Shown here one piece after another: positions 7,587 through 14,328 of a stretch of DNA of 18,523 nt. Position numbers and translations under genes: made by a program. Under the pieces are notes generated by a model that saw only the letters and a program-made list of their open reading frames with translations, had not been told where the DNA came from and searched no databases. Within the stretch, counting starts at the first letter, position 1, and each line of letters opens with the position of its first letter. The stretch spans positions 1 through 18,523 of the forward strand of contig JANYGM010000122.1 in assembly GCA_025362415.1 (NCBI GenBank), given 5' to 3'. Origin of the DNA: a bacterium (GTDB lineage Bacteria > Bacteroidota > Bacteroidia > Cytophagales > Thermonemataceae).

Positions 7587-7976
7587 ATGACAACGGAGCA
7601 GAAAAAAGCAATGTTACTATTAAAATCAGTTATTTTTCATTATCACGGACTTGATAATGACGAAAAACAGATATTAGAAGATTACGCAACATCAATAGAC
7701 GCACCAGAAGAACTTATTTGGGCTAATGAGTTCGTGCAAAAAGATTATTATACCGCTTTTGAGCGTGCTAGAACGTATTTGGCTGAAATTGTTGCACCTT
7801 TTGATAAAGAAACTAAACTTTCTTACCTAAAAACAGTCTGGGATACTAACTCCTCAAAAGGCAGTGTAAGTGAAATAGAAGCAACAGCAATGCTCAAATT
7901 AGCTAAAGATTGGCACATACAAACAGAACTTATTATGTTTGTGCGTAGCAAACACGTAGCTTCAATTACGAATTAG
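7587..7976 (+). CDS. TerB-like small helical protein
   Basis: The protein has 129 residues from the ATG at 7587. It is all-helical in appearance, with no signal peptide or membrane segment. The layout suggests the TerB/tellurite-resistance-like fold: an early helix with acidic residues (LDNDEKQILEDYATS), a central YLAEIVAPFDKETKLSYLKT, then SKGSVSEIEATAMLKLAKDW, which reads like the second acidic helix (the 'xxxExxxLxxLAxxL' pattern) of TerB domains. TerB-type proteins are thought to act in metal-linked stress responses at the membrane, but no ter genes are nearby. The function is therefore unassigned. The last codons (SITN and the TAG) lie within a heptamer repeat, which suggests that the repeat rewrote the C-terminus. 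Confidence 0.65.
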   Translation: MTTEQKKAMLLLKSVIFHYHGLDNDEKQILEDYATSIDAPEELIWANEFVQKDYYTAFERARTYLAEIVAPFDKETKLSYLKTVWDTNSSKGSVSEIEATAMLKLAKDWHIQTELIMFVRSKHVASITN

Positions 7977-8008
7977 TTTTCAATTACGAATTAAAAATTA
8001 CGAATTAC
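7963..8008 (+). repeat. Heptamer tandem repeat spanning the stop of the TerB-like gene
   Basis: The units CAATTAC GAATTAG, then TTTT, then CAATTAC GAATTAA AAATTAC GAATTAC. The TAG stop (7974-7976) is part of the second unit, so the final residues of the protein are repeat-encoded. Confidence 0.85.
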
Positions 8009-8056
8009 GGCAAAATATAGTTAAAAAATAGCCTAAATATCTCATAATCAATAGAA

Positions 8057-8094
8057 AAGTTTTCTAAATATCAAATATTTGGAAAACTTTTTTT
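8057..8094 (+). terminator. Intrinsic terminator after the TerB-like gene
   Basis: AGTTTTCTAAATAT pairs with ATATTTGGAAAACT (one T-G wobble, loop of 3) and is followed by a run of seven T at 8088-8094. An A-rich left flank also allows weak activity on the other strand. Confidence 0.8.
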
Positions 8095-8281
8095 GTAAAA
8101 TTCAAAAAATGTATATAAATTTTAAGAATTGTTTACAAAAACATTACAAGCACAAAAAGAACTATAATAGTTTTGTTAAAAAGTAGCAAAAAGTAAAAGC
8201 ACTTTACACACTACCAAAAACCTTATTAGCACTCTCTAAACGAAATAACAAATTTTGTTTACACTACCTATAAAGAAAAAA
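8095..8281. other. AT-rich intergenic stretch without recognised features
   Basis: Between the terminator at 8057-8094 and the tRNA terminator I see no open frame with coding character, no tandem repeat and no RNA I can name. With the heptamer repeat and the two terminators it completes the 7977-8322 gap. Confidence 0.5.
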
Positions 8282-8314
8282 CCACTTCAAAACGTGTTTT
8301 GAAGTGGTTTTTTT
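8282..8314 (-). terminator. Bidirectional terminator of tRNA-Lys
   Basis: A perfect 12-bp stem, CCACTTCAAAAC-GT-GTTTTGAAGTGG, with seven T on the plus side and an A-run on the left that becomes a T-run on the minus strand. It lies 8-15 nt downstream of the tRNA 3' end, so its main role is to end the tRNA transcript. Confidence 0.85.
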
Positions 8315-8322
8315 GGGCATAG

Positions 8323-8395
8323 TGATCTCGTTGGGATTCGAACCCAAGACCCTATCATTAAAAGTGATATGCTCTACCAGCTGAGCTACGAAATC
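8323..8395 (-). tRNA. tRNA-Lys (anticodon TTT)
   Basis: 73 nt on the minus strand. The acceptor GATTTCG pairs with CGAGATC (one T-G pair) with discriminator A. The D-arm begins GCTCAGCTGGTAGAGC, the anticodon loop is CTTTTAA inside a TATCA/TGATA stem, and the T-arm is TTGGG-TTCGAAT-CCCAA. The anticodon TTT reads AAA/AAG lysine codons. The 3' CCA is not encoded, so it must be added by the CCA-adding enzyme. A minus-strand promoter at 8481-8512 and the terminator at 8282-8314 frame it as a single-gene unit. Confidence 0.97.
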
Positions 8396-8407
8396 ATTTT
8401 TTACTAC

Positions 8408-8438
8408 TTTGTTTTACTCACTTAAAATGCTATCTTTG
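8408..8438 (+). promoter_or_regulatory. Bacteroidota-type promoter for the BatE-like/ABC operon
   Basis: TTTG (8408-8411), 19 nt, then TATCTTTG (8431-8438), which matches TTTG-N19-TAnnTTTG exactly. Start of transcription is expected near 8445, about 73 nt before the ATG at 8518. Confidence 0.65.
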
Positions 8439-8480
8439 TGCTTTGTTTAGCTACAAACGCTATTTCCGTTTTCAGTGATG

Positions 8481-8512
8481 CAAAAGTACAACTCTTTTTT
8501 CTAACTTCCAAA
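8481..8512 (-). promoter_or_regulatory. Bacteroidota-type promoter for tRNA-Lys
   Basis: On the minus strand TTTG (8512-8509), 20 nt, then TACTTTTG (8488-8481). Expected start near 8474, so it transcribes leftward across the promoter at 8408-8438. The two promoters face each other with about 30 nt of overlap between their transcripts. Confidence 0.6.
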
Positions 8513-8517
8513 TCTTT

Positions 8518-9261
8518 ATGCAATTATTTTTCACTTTTTTTTCACTTTTTTTCACTTTTTTTACTCAAATAGCTTATAGTCAAGATATTAAATTAGAAAA
8601 AAACTTTCAGACTAACGCAAATATTTTGTTGGCAGATAGCTTACTAGCGACAAAAAACTACAAAAATGCCCTTATTATTTATGAAACCTATGTCAAACAA
8701 ACACAAAAAGAATCTCCTACTTTGCTTTTGAAGATGGCTTTTCTTTCAGAAAAGACAAATGATTTTGCAAAAGCACTATATTATTTGCAAAATTATCAAA
8801 AATATAGCCCAAGTTTAGAGCTTTTAGACAAAATGGAGAACCTAGCACAAAAATATTCGCTAGAAGGACATCAAAAATCAAAATATAGCTTTCTCAATGT
8901 TTTTTATACCAAATTTTACACGTATTTACTGATTATTACTATTTTTGCTGTAATTCTACTATTTAGATGGACTATTTGGTCAAATTGGAGGCAAAATACA
9001 CATCTTCCTAGCCGTTTTCCTATTATGTTTCTGTTTTTTTTATTGCTATTTGTACTAATAATTAACTTTTATCCTTCTCAAAAACAAGTAATTTTGGCAC
9101 AAGATAATACTTTAGTGATGTCTATGCCTTCTGCGGGTGGACGTGTGCTGGCTATACGAAATAAAGGGAATAGCTATCAGTTGCTTTCAGAACAAGATAA
9201 TTGGGTTGAAATAATGTTTGAAAACAAAAAATCTTACATCAAAAAAAGTCAAATTTTTTAA
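8518..9261 (+). CDS. BatE-like protein: signal peptide, TPR, two TM, SH3-like domain
   Basis: A 247-residue envelope protein. Residues 1-21 are a very Phe-rich signal sequence (likely cleavage near AYS-QD). About 35-115 are TPR-like helices (ADSLLATKNYKNALIIYETY; DFAKALYYLQNYQKY). Membrane segments lie at about 133-150 and 167-185, and about 189-247 form a bacterial SH3-like domain (DNTLVMSMPSAGG...LLSEQDNWVEI). This order is that of BatE-type proteins from the Bacteroides aerotolerance (bat) operon, but the TPR part is short and no bat genes are nearby. The ABC exporter gene starts 4 nt after the stop, so the two are almost certainly co-transcribed and may work together at the inner membrane. 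The signal peptide is encoded by imperfect T-tract/CAC repeats. Confidence 0.75.
   Translation: MQLFFTFFSLFFTFFTQIAYSQDIKLEKNFQTNANILLADSLLATKNYKNALIIYETYVKQTQKESPTLLLKMAFLSEKTNDFAKALYYLQNYQKYSPSLELLDKMENLAQKYSLEGHQKSKYSFLNVFYTKFYTYLLIITIFAVILLFRWTIWSNWRQNTHLPSRFPIMFLFFLLLFVLIINFYPSQKQVILAQDNTLVMSMPSAGGRVLAIRNKGNSYQLLSEQDNWVEIMFENKKSYIKKSQIF
8524..8562 (+). repeat. T-tract/CAC tandem repeat within the signal-peptide codons
   Basis: Homopolymeric T runs of 8, 7 and 7 (8535-8542, 8546-8552, 8556-8562) are each preceded by CAC, with a fourth shorter T run before them. They encode the repeated FFT/FFS of the signal peptide. Such runs are prone to slippage. Confidence 0.75.
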
Positions 9262-9265
9262 TATT

Positions 9266-10936
9266 ATGATGCCCAAACATTGGCTTTTTTACCAAAAGAA
9301 CTATTTTAATTCACTCAAAACCGTCTTTTTTTGTATCCTAATTGCATTTATTCAGGCTATTTTGTTGGTTTATATTACTATTCTTGTACAAGAAATTTTT
9401 GATACAATTATTCCTCAAAAAAATAAAAGCCAACTTTTTTTAGTTGGACTTATGATTATAACTTTGTATATTACCAATGGAATTTTAGCTTTATTGATAC
9501 GGTTATGGGTACTTTCTATTACAAAAAAAGCTATTCAGAGTATCAGAAATAGTGTTTTGATACATTTTTTTACTCTTTCTGAAATAGAATTAAAAAAAAC
9601 AACACCTAATCCAACAAATCTTCACCATTTATTTATTCAAGACACAGAACGTATAAATACAATGGGAAATGCCCTTGTCGCACAGCTTTTGCCATCTGCC
9701 ATTATCAGTACCGTAATTTGTGTGGGGCTTTTGTACATAAATGCCCTGTTTTTTGTGATGACTATTGCATTAGTGCCTTTTATAGCCCTTGCAAGCAAGT
9801 TTATGGGGAATTTTATTCAAAAAAAATACAAAAATTTTTATGAAATATTCCAATTTTATAGTAAAAATTGGATAAATATTATTATAAATAAACAAAATAC
9901 TTACATAAATGCTACCATACCACAAACTGTTCAAAAGCAACAAAAAATACAAGATGATTTAGCAGAAGCCACAAAGCTAAATTTGTGGTGGCAAACTGCT
10001 TTTACAGTCATTCAAGATAATCTTTTGGCTATTGGGGGAGTTTTTATTATTTTAGTTGGCGGAGTTTATGTTATCAATAACAAAATTTCTTTTGGAGAAC
10101 TTTTTTCTTTTTATGTGGCATTAGCACTACTTAAAACCTATATTTACAGGATTTTTACGAATATCCCACAGGTAATAGAAGGTAATATTTCACTTAAAAA
10201 TATTTATGACTTCCTAGAAAACAAACCAAAACCCAATAATAAAACGCAAATAACTGATTTTCAAGGAGATATAAAGATAAATAATGTTTCTTTTTGCTAT
10301 GATAATCAATATGATAGTAAAAATAATATTCAAAAAAATACAAATAATAGGCAAATATTACATCAAAAAACTATTCATCTACAAAAAAACACAATTACAT
10401 TACTTTTTGGCAAAAATGGTAGTGGTAAAAGTACGCTTATTAAATTGATTTTAGGGATTTTAGAACCAACAGAAGGAGAAATTTTATTTGATAATCAACC
10501 TAATAAACTACCTCCGCTTTCTCAAATAGGCATTTTAATGCAAAATTCTAATTTAATAGAAGGCTCACTTTTTGAAAATATTACTTGTGGACGTGATTAT
10601 CATACAGATACGCCATACACACAAGCGCAAGTAAGGCAGGCTTGCGAGTGGGTAGGTTTGCACGAATGGGCAGAAAACCTATCAGAAGGCTATCAAACAC
10701 TTATTTTCCCAGAAAAAAATCTGTCAGGCGGACAAATTCAGCGTATTGCATTGGCTCGTGCTATTTTGGGAAATCCTCGTTTTTTGATACTTGATGAGCC
10801 AACTAATCATCTTGATGAAAAAATAATTACAGAAATTATCAAAAAATTACGTGATTTGCCACAAAAACCAACTATTTTGCTTGTTTCTCACAGAAAAGAA
10901 CTACAAAGTATTGCTGCCCAAATTATTTATTTTTAA
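9266..10936 (+). CDS. ABC exporter, fused permease and ATPase
   Basis: The protein has 556 residues from the ATG at 9266 (or the adjacent ATG at 9269); an in-frame start at 9218 would lie inside the upstream gene and is not favoured. An ABC type-1 transmembrane domain covers about residues 15-315, with clear hydrophobic spans near 20-45, 57-80, 138-175 and 252-290. The ATPase has Walker A GKNGSGKST (382-390), Q-loop QN (426), signature LSGGQ (486-490), Walker B FLILDEPTNHLD (506-517) and H-loop SH (541-542). It is a half-transporter expected to dimerise and export a lipid, peptide or drug-like substrate. It has no N-terminal C39 peptidase domain, although the permease resembles those of bacteriocin/peptide exporters. 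It is co-transcribed with the BatE-like protein and converges with the histidine kinase. Confidence 0.92.
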   Translation: MMPKHWLFYQKNYFNSLKTVFFCILIAFIQAILLVYITILVQEIFDTIIPQKNKSQLFLVGLMIITLYITNGILALLIRLWVLSITKKAIQSIRNSVLIHFFTLSEIELKKTTPNPTNLHHLFIQDTERINTMGNALVAQLLPSAIISTVICVGLLYINALFFVMTIALVPFIALASKFMGNFIQKKYKNFYEIFQFYSKNWINIIINKQNTYINATIPQTVQKQQKIQDDLAEATKLNLWWQTAFTVIQDNLLAIGGVFIILVGGVYVINNKISFGELFSFYVALALLKTYIYRIFTNIPQVIEGNISLKNIYDFLENKPKPNNKTQITDFQGDIKINNVSFCYDNQYDSKNNIQKNTNNRQILHQKTIHLQKNTITLLFGKNGSGKSTLIKLILGILEPTEGEILFDNQPNKLPPLSQIGILMQNSNLIEGSLFENITCGRDYHTDTPYTQAQVRQACEWVGLHEWAENLSEGYQTLIFPEKNLSGGQIQRIALARAILGNPRFLILDEPTNHLDEKIITEIIKKLRDLPQKPTILLVSHRKELQSIAAQIIYF

Positions 10937-10967
10937 GTAAATGATTACAAACATTTTGTATTCATTT

Positions 10968-10988
10968 ATAATTCACAATTCATAATTC
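10968..10988 (-). repeat. Heptamer tandem repeat at the 3' end of the histidine kinase gene
   Basis: On the minus strand GAATTAT GAATTGT GAATTAT, starting 4 nt after the kinase stop codon and lying between the two convergent genes. Same type and orientation as the other 3'-end arrays. Confidence 0.7.
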
Positions 10989-10992
10989 AGCA

Positions 10993-12192
10993 TTATTTTT
11001 TCAATTCTTTTGGTAAAATTATTCTAAAACACGTTCCTTTATTGATTTCTGATGATTTGACAAATATTTTCCCTTTATGATAATCTTCTACAATGCGTTT
11101 GGCAAGTGTAAGTCCAAGCCCCCAACCACGTTTTTTACTCGTAAATCCAGCCGTAAAAACCATTTTCATTTGTGATTTTGGCATACCTTTTCCTGTATCT
11201 GTTACATCAATAAAAATTAGATTATCATCAGGCATATTATTTAGTTTTATTTCTATATTTCCTGCGGAATTCATAGCGTCAACAGCATTTTTGCAAAGAT
11301 TTTCAACAACCCATTCTATCAAATTACGGTTCATTTTGACAATGGTTTCAGGCATCAAATAATTGATGACCATAATCTCTACTTTTGGCGAAATACGTGG
11401 TTTTAGGTAGTTAATAGTGTCTTTGACAACAGTCAAAATATTTTCATTTGTAAGCGTAGGTCGTGAGCCAATATTAGAAAAACGTGCCGTAATCATCTCC
11501 AAACGTACTATATCTTTTTCAATTTCTGGTAAAACCTCTAAATGAGAAAAATTTTCATCAACCTTAAAATACTCTACCCACGCCATAAGCGAGGAAATAG
11601 GCGTACCTAATTGGTGTGCCGTTTCCTTAGCCAAACCAACCCAAACACGGTTTTGCTCCGCCCTGCGAGAGTAGCTAAACGCCAAATATGCCAAACTCCC
11701 AAAAATAGTAATAATGGTGAGTTGCGCATAAGGATAATATTTTAACTGATTGATTAAGAAAGAGTTACGGTGATAAATAAGATTTCTGTTTTCAGATTTT
11801 GTTTGCTTACCAAGTTCAATAATGATAGGAGGATGTTCTTTTTTCATCAAAACAAGTTGCTCTGCTAAAAGGCGTTGTTTTTCTTCTTTTTTATCAATTT
11901 CTAATGGGAAATCAATATTGCGAGAACCTATGATATTGCCATAAAAATCAGTCATAATGACTGGAATAGAAGTATTTGCAGAAATTATTTCTTGAAAAAT
12001 AAACGTAATAGGTTGGTCGTTTTCTGGGTCTATGGTATATTTGAGGGCTTGCGCATAAAGTTCTATTTGTGCTTTCTCTCGTGCCACAAGTTTATCTACC
12101 AATGTGTTTGTGTAATAGACAGAAACCACGCCTATAAGTACTGCAATGGCAACAATGGTTACTTTTAGCCCAAATTTATTCTGATAAATCAT
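10993..12192 (-). CDS. Sensor histidine kinase
   Basis: A 399-residue membrane kinase. There is a transmembrane segment at about 8-28, an extracytoplasmic sensor region of about 125 residues (31-155) and a second membrane segment at about 157-175. The HisKA helix follows with AHQLGTP (H193 the likely phospho-acceptor). The HATPase domain has its N-box around N298 and N302 (ENLCKNAVDAM), G1 DTGKGMP (332-338) and G2 GWGLGL (356-361). The sensor contains a PAS-like stretch (VIMTDFYGNIIGSRNIDFP) but no known ligand motif. No response regulator is adjacent, so it is an orphan in this window. A -7 element (TACCTTTG) precedes it on the minus strand. Confidence 0.92.
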   Translation of the reverse strand: MIYQNKFGLKVTIVAIAVLIGVVSVYYTNTLVDKLVAREKAQIELYAQALKYTIDPENDQPITFIFQEIISANTSIPVIMTDFYGNIIGSRNIDFPLEIDKKEEKQRLLAEQLVLMKKEHPPIIIELGKQTKSENRNLIYHRNSFLINQLKYYPYAQLTIITIFGSLAYLAFSYSRRAEQNRVWVGLAKETAHQLGTPISSLMAWVEYFKVDENFSHLEVLPEIEKDIVRLEMITARFSNIGSRPTLTNENILTVVKDTINYLKPRISPKVEIMVINYLMPETIVKMNRNLIEWVVENLCKNAVDAMNSAGNIEIKLNNMPDDNLIFIDVTDTGKGMPKSQMKMVFTAGFTSKKRGWGLGLTLAKRIVEDYHKGKIFVKSSEINKGTCFRIILPKELKK

Positions 12193-12240
12193 TGATTAAC
12201 TTTGTAATATTGTAGTATTTCAGTATTGAAATATCAGGCG

Positions 12241-12248
12241 CAAAGGTA
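12241..12248 (-). promoter_or_regulatory. Putative -7 element of the histidine kinase gene
   Basis: TACCTTTG on the minus strand fits TAnnTTTG. The position 19 nt upstream reads TTTT where TTTG is expected. The start would be near 12234, leaving a leader of about 42 nt. Confidence 0.45.
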
Positions 12249-12292
12249 ACCAACAAAAGTGAAATAAAAAAGAGTAAGTTCGTTTTAAAAAG

Positions 12293-12336
12293 AATTATGG
12301 TCAGACCTTCATTGCATTACGGTACAGACCATAATT
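12293..12336. other. Hairpin, possible terminator or regulatory stem
   Basis: AATTATGGTC (12293-12302) pairs perfectly with GACCATAATT (12327-12336), followed by a T-run on the plus strand and preceded by an A-rich stretch. It lies about 50 nt upstream of the kinase promoter. No gene on the plus strand ends here, so its role is unclear; it could end minus-strand read-through or belong to a dispersed repeat. Confidence 0.5.
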
Positions 12337-12389
12337 TTTTTAAAACTGTGTACAGTAGCAAATTGTTCTAATAATAGAATTTTTATATG

Positions 12390-12539
12390 TTGATTATCAA
12401 GTATTTAACAATAAATTGGCACTAAAAACCACCCCCAGCCCCTCCTTAGGAAGGAGGGGAGCAAGATTCCCCTCCTTTTCAAGGAGGGGTTAGGGGTGGT
12501 TTTGATATTTATTTGTGCTAAACATTTGATTATCAAGTA
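12390..12539. repeat. 150-bp twin-hairpin palindromic element (REPIN/MITE-like)
   Basis: Both ends carry TTGATTATCAAGTA (12390-12403 and 12526-12539), itself nearly palindromic, so the termini read as direct and imperfect inverted repeats at once. Inside, AAAACCACCCC (12425-12435) matches GGGGTGGTTTT (12493-12503). Two hairpins with identical stems, CCCCTCCTT/AAGGAGGGG, occupy 12439-12459 and 12469-12489. No open frame. It is related to the GC-rich repeats at 5315 and 5425 and sits in the 460-nt gap between two minus-strand genes. Confidence 0.8.
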
Positions 12540-12594
12540 ATAAAAACTCTAATAAATCTCACATTAAAAATGTAAAAACAGTAAATTTGTAAAA

Positions 12595-12637
12595 AACCCT
12601 TCACAAATAGTCAGTGGCTATTTGTGAAGGGTTTTTT
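12595..12637 (-). terminator. Bidirectional terminator after the winged-helix membrane protein
   Basis: A perfect 16-bp stem: AACCCTTCACAAATAG (12595-12610) with CTATTTGTGAAGGGTT (12618-12633), loop of 7, T-runs on both strands. It lies 16 nt past the stop of the minus-strand gene. Confidence 0.88.
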
Positions 12638-12652
12638 ATAAAATCTATAAAA

Positions 12653-14086
12653 TTAAATTTCTTCTTTGCTATCATAATAAATATTGCCTAAATCTTTGTT
12701 TTTAGGTGTTTTTGTACGGAGTTCTTGCACTTCCAAAAGTTGGTTTTTGAGTGTTTCAAACTTATAAAGTACATTTCCATTGCTTGTCGGAACAGCCTCA
12801 CCGTCCCATTCTACAATATATTTGCTCATCACATCATCAATAATGGCTTTATCTAATTTTTCCTCTTTTGCAGTTCTATTGACTTCATTAGCAAGTGCAT
12901 CAGAAGAAAGCGCACCATTTCCAGCATTTTTGTAAATCACTTTCAAAAGGCGTTTTTTGACGTTATTGATGTGTCTTTGGTTTCTTTTTGAGATAAGCGT
13001 AAAGTAACGCAAAGCAGGAATGGCAAAAAATGACAAAGAAAATACAAATGGAACAACACCCAAAAATACCCACGACCAATAACTATTTAATTCTGGCATA
13101 ATTTCACTAAAATCTCCAAACAAAAATACACTTGCAAAGACTAAATTAAAGATATTCATACCAATAATAAGCGCATTTTTGCCTGTTGTATTGCCTGTAA
13201 GCTCAAATTCTGGCTCGTATTCGTCCCAATACCAAACGACTTTTCCATCATCATTGGCATTTACGCTACGAGTCAAATCTCTAAAATCAGCATAAAGCAA
13301 GCCATTTTCAGATATTTCAGCAGAGCCATTAAAACGTACCACACAATCAGACATAAACGCTTGTGCCTCGTCAGTATTCCAGCCTGCAAGTGCCTTAAAC
13401 TCTGGCAAAGCCACTATTCCTGCATTTTTACGGGCATAAGCAGCTACTTCTTTTTGATTTTCTAGTGCTTCTAACATAATGCGGGGAGGTCCAAACACAA
13501 AATCATAGACTGCCGCCATAAAATTCTTTTCTTTTTTGTCAAAAGGAGATTCTTTTTCTTTGTAATGTTTATAATTGTAGCCTCTGTCGTCTGTATCATA
13601 ATAAGTTTGCCCATAATAAACGGTATTCCATTGAAAAATAGACAGGAACAAATGAAAAATACTGCCAAACATATTGCTTCCACTGTCGTTGTCACTATCA
13701 GAATCACTATCTTTGTTCATTGCCACAATAATAGCAATCATAATCACAACAAAAACCACAAAATACACGACTAGCATCACGCTAATCCACGCTTTATAAA
13801 AAATAGTAAACATTTTCCAAAGAAAATCTTGTATTTCTTCTATTCTTTCCCCAAAAGATTTGTCGCCACGCCTTTGCGGACTTCTACCAAAATCATACAA
13901 TAAATCTCCATTTTCTGTAACTTTCAAGTGACAAACATACTTGCTCATAAGGTCTTCTAGTGCCTTTTGTGCCTCATGTACAGATACACCAGTGATAGCA
14001 GACGCATCATTAAGCGTGAATTTGCCTGTTTTTTGGAGTTGTTTTTCTAAAAGTTTTGCGTTCTCTTTAAGCGTGATAGTTTCCAT
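12653..14086 (-). CDS. Membrane protein with three winged-helix-like modules, function unknown
   Basis: 477 residues; no characterised function is known to me. Three divergent modules each end in a G-x-x-LYxF-type strand: about 8-66 (TGVSVHEAQKALEDLM...ENGDLLYDF), 212-268 (AGWNTDEAQAFMSDCVV...ENGLLYADF) and 378-443 (DKAIIDDVMSKYI...NGNVLYKF). Each has the helix-helix-wing look of a small winged-helix domain. Membrane segments lie at about 98-123, 304-325 and 336-360, and a DSDSDSDN acidic linker at 126-133. FVFGPP (197-202) precedes module two; I recall this arrangement from uncharacterised proteins in other phyla. The modules may bind nucleic acid or protein next to the membrane. It is divergent from the glycosyltransferase gene and followed by a strong terminator. 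Confidence 0.8.
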   Translation of the reverse strand: METITLKENAKLLEKQLQKTGKFTLNDASAITGVSVHEAQKALEDLMSKYVCHLKVTENGDLLYDFGRSPQRRGDKSFGERIEEIQDFLWKMFTIFYKAWISVMLVVYFVVFVVIMIAIIVAMNKDSDSDSDNDSGSNMFGSIFHLFLSIFQWNTVYYGQTYYDTDDRGYNYKHYKEKESPFDKKEKNFMAAVYDFVFGPPRIMLEALENQKEVAAYARKNAGIVALPEFKALAGWNTDEAQAFMSDCVVRFNGSAEISENGLLYADFRDLTRSVNANDDGKVVWYWDEYEPEFELTGNTTGKNALIIGMNIFNLVFASVFLFGDFSEIMPELNSYWSWVFLGVVPFVFSLSFFAIPALRYFTLISKRNQRHINNVKKRLLKVIYKNAGNGALSSDALANEVNRTAKEEKLDKAIIDDVMSKYIVEWDGEAVPTSNGNVLYKFETLKNQLLEVQELRTKTPKNKDLGNIYYDSKEEI

Positions 14087-14217
14087 TTATTTTTGATTTT
14101 TTTAAATTATCTTTAAAAATCTGATTAAAATCTTTGTTATACATTTCTTATAACGGTAAAGCTACAAAAAAATTCCCTTTAAAAACAAAAAACTCTAAAA
14201 TAAGTTTTAGCATTTTT

Positions 14218-14248
14218 ATTGCTTTTTTATTCCTATTTGGTATATTTG
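14218..14248 (+). promoter_or_regulatory. Putative promoter of the glycosyltransferase gene
   Basis: ATTG (14218-14221), 19 nt, then TATATTTG (14241-14248): a match to TTTG-N19-TAnnTTTG with one deviation. The start would be near 14255, giving a leader of about 74 nt that contains the inverted repeat at 14280-14302. Confidence 0.5.
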
Positions 14249-14279
14249 TTTGTTTTTGTACACACTTATCAAAAAATAT

Positions 14280-14302
14280 ACAAGTAAATTGGATTTACTT
14301 GT
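14280..14302 (+). promoter_or_regulatory. Perfect inverted repeat in the glycosyltransferase leader
   Basis: ACAAGTAAAT-TGG-ATTTACTTGT: 10-bp perfect stem with a 3-nt loop, 26 nt before the ATG. It has no T-run, so an operator or RNA control hairpin is more likely than a terminator. Confidence 0.5.
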
Positions 14303-14328
14303 ATCACTTCAAACTTTATCCCTCATTT

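Noticed and set aside
8095..8281. Possible structured ncRNA between the TerB-like gene terminator and the tRNA terminator
   Set aside because: I found no stable paired core, promoter or known RNA motif; the stretch is simply AT-rich.
12390..12539. CRISPR-like or tRNA-like structure for the GC-rich repeat pair
   Set aside because: Only two hairpin units in opposite-arm symmetry, no regular spacers, no tRNA arms or CCA.
12653..14086. Coiled-coil chemoreceptor or transcription factor assignment for the winged-helix membrane protein
   Set aside because: No receptor signalling domain, receiver or known DNA-binding family signature is visible; only the repeated winged-helix look supports any call.
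14134..14328. N-terminal membrane segment on the glycosyltransferase
   Set aside because: The 65-residue extension is open by chance in AT-rich DNA, contains the likely promoter and leader hairpin, and the family start is the ATG at 14329.
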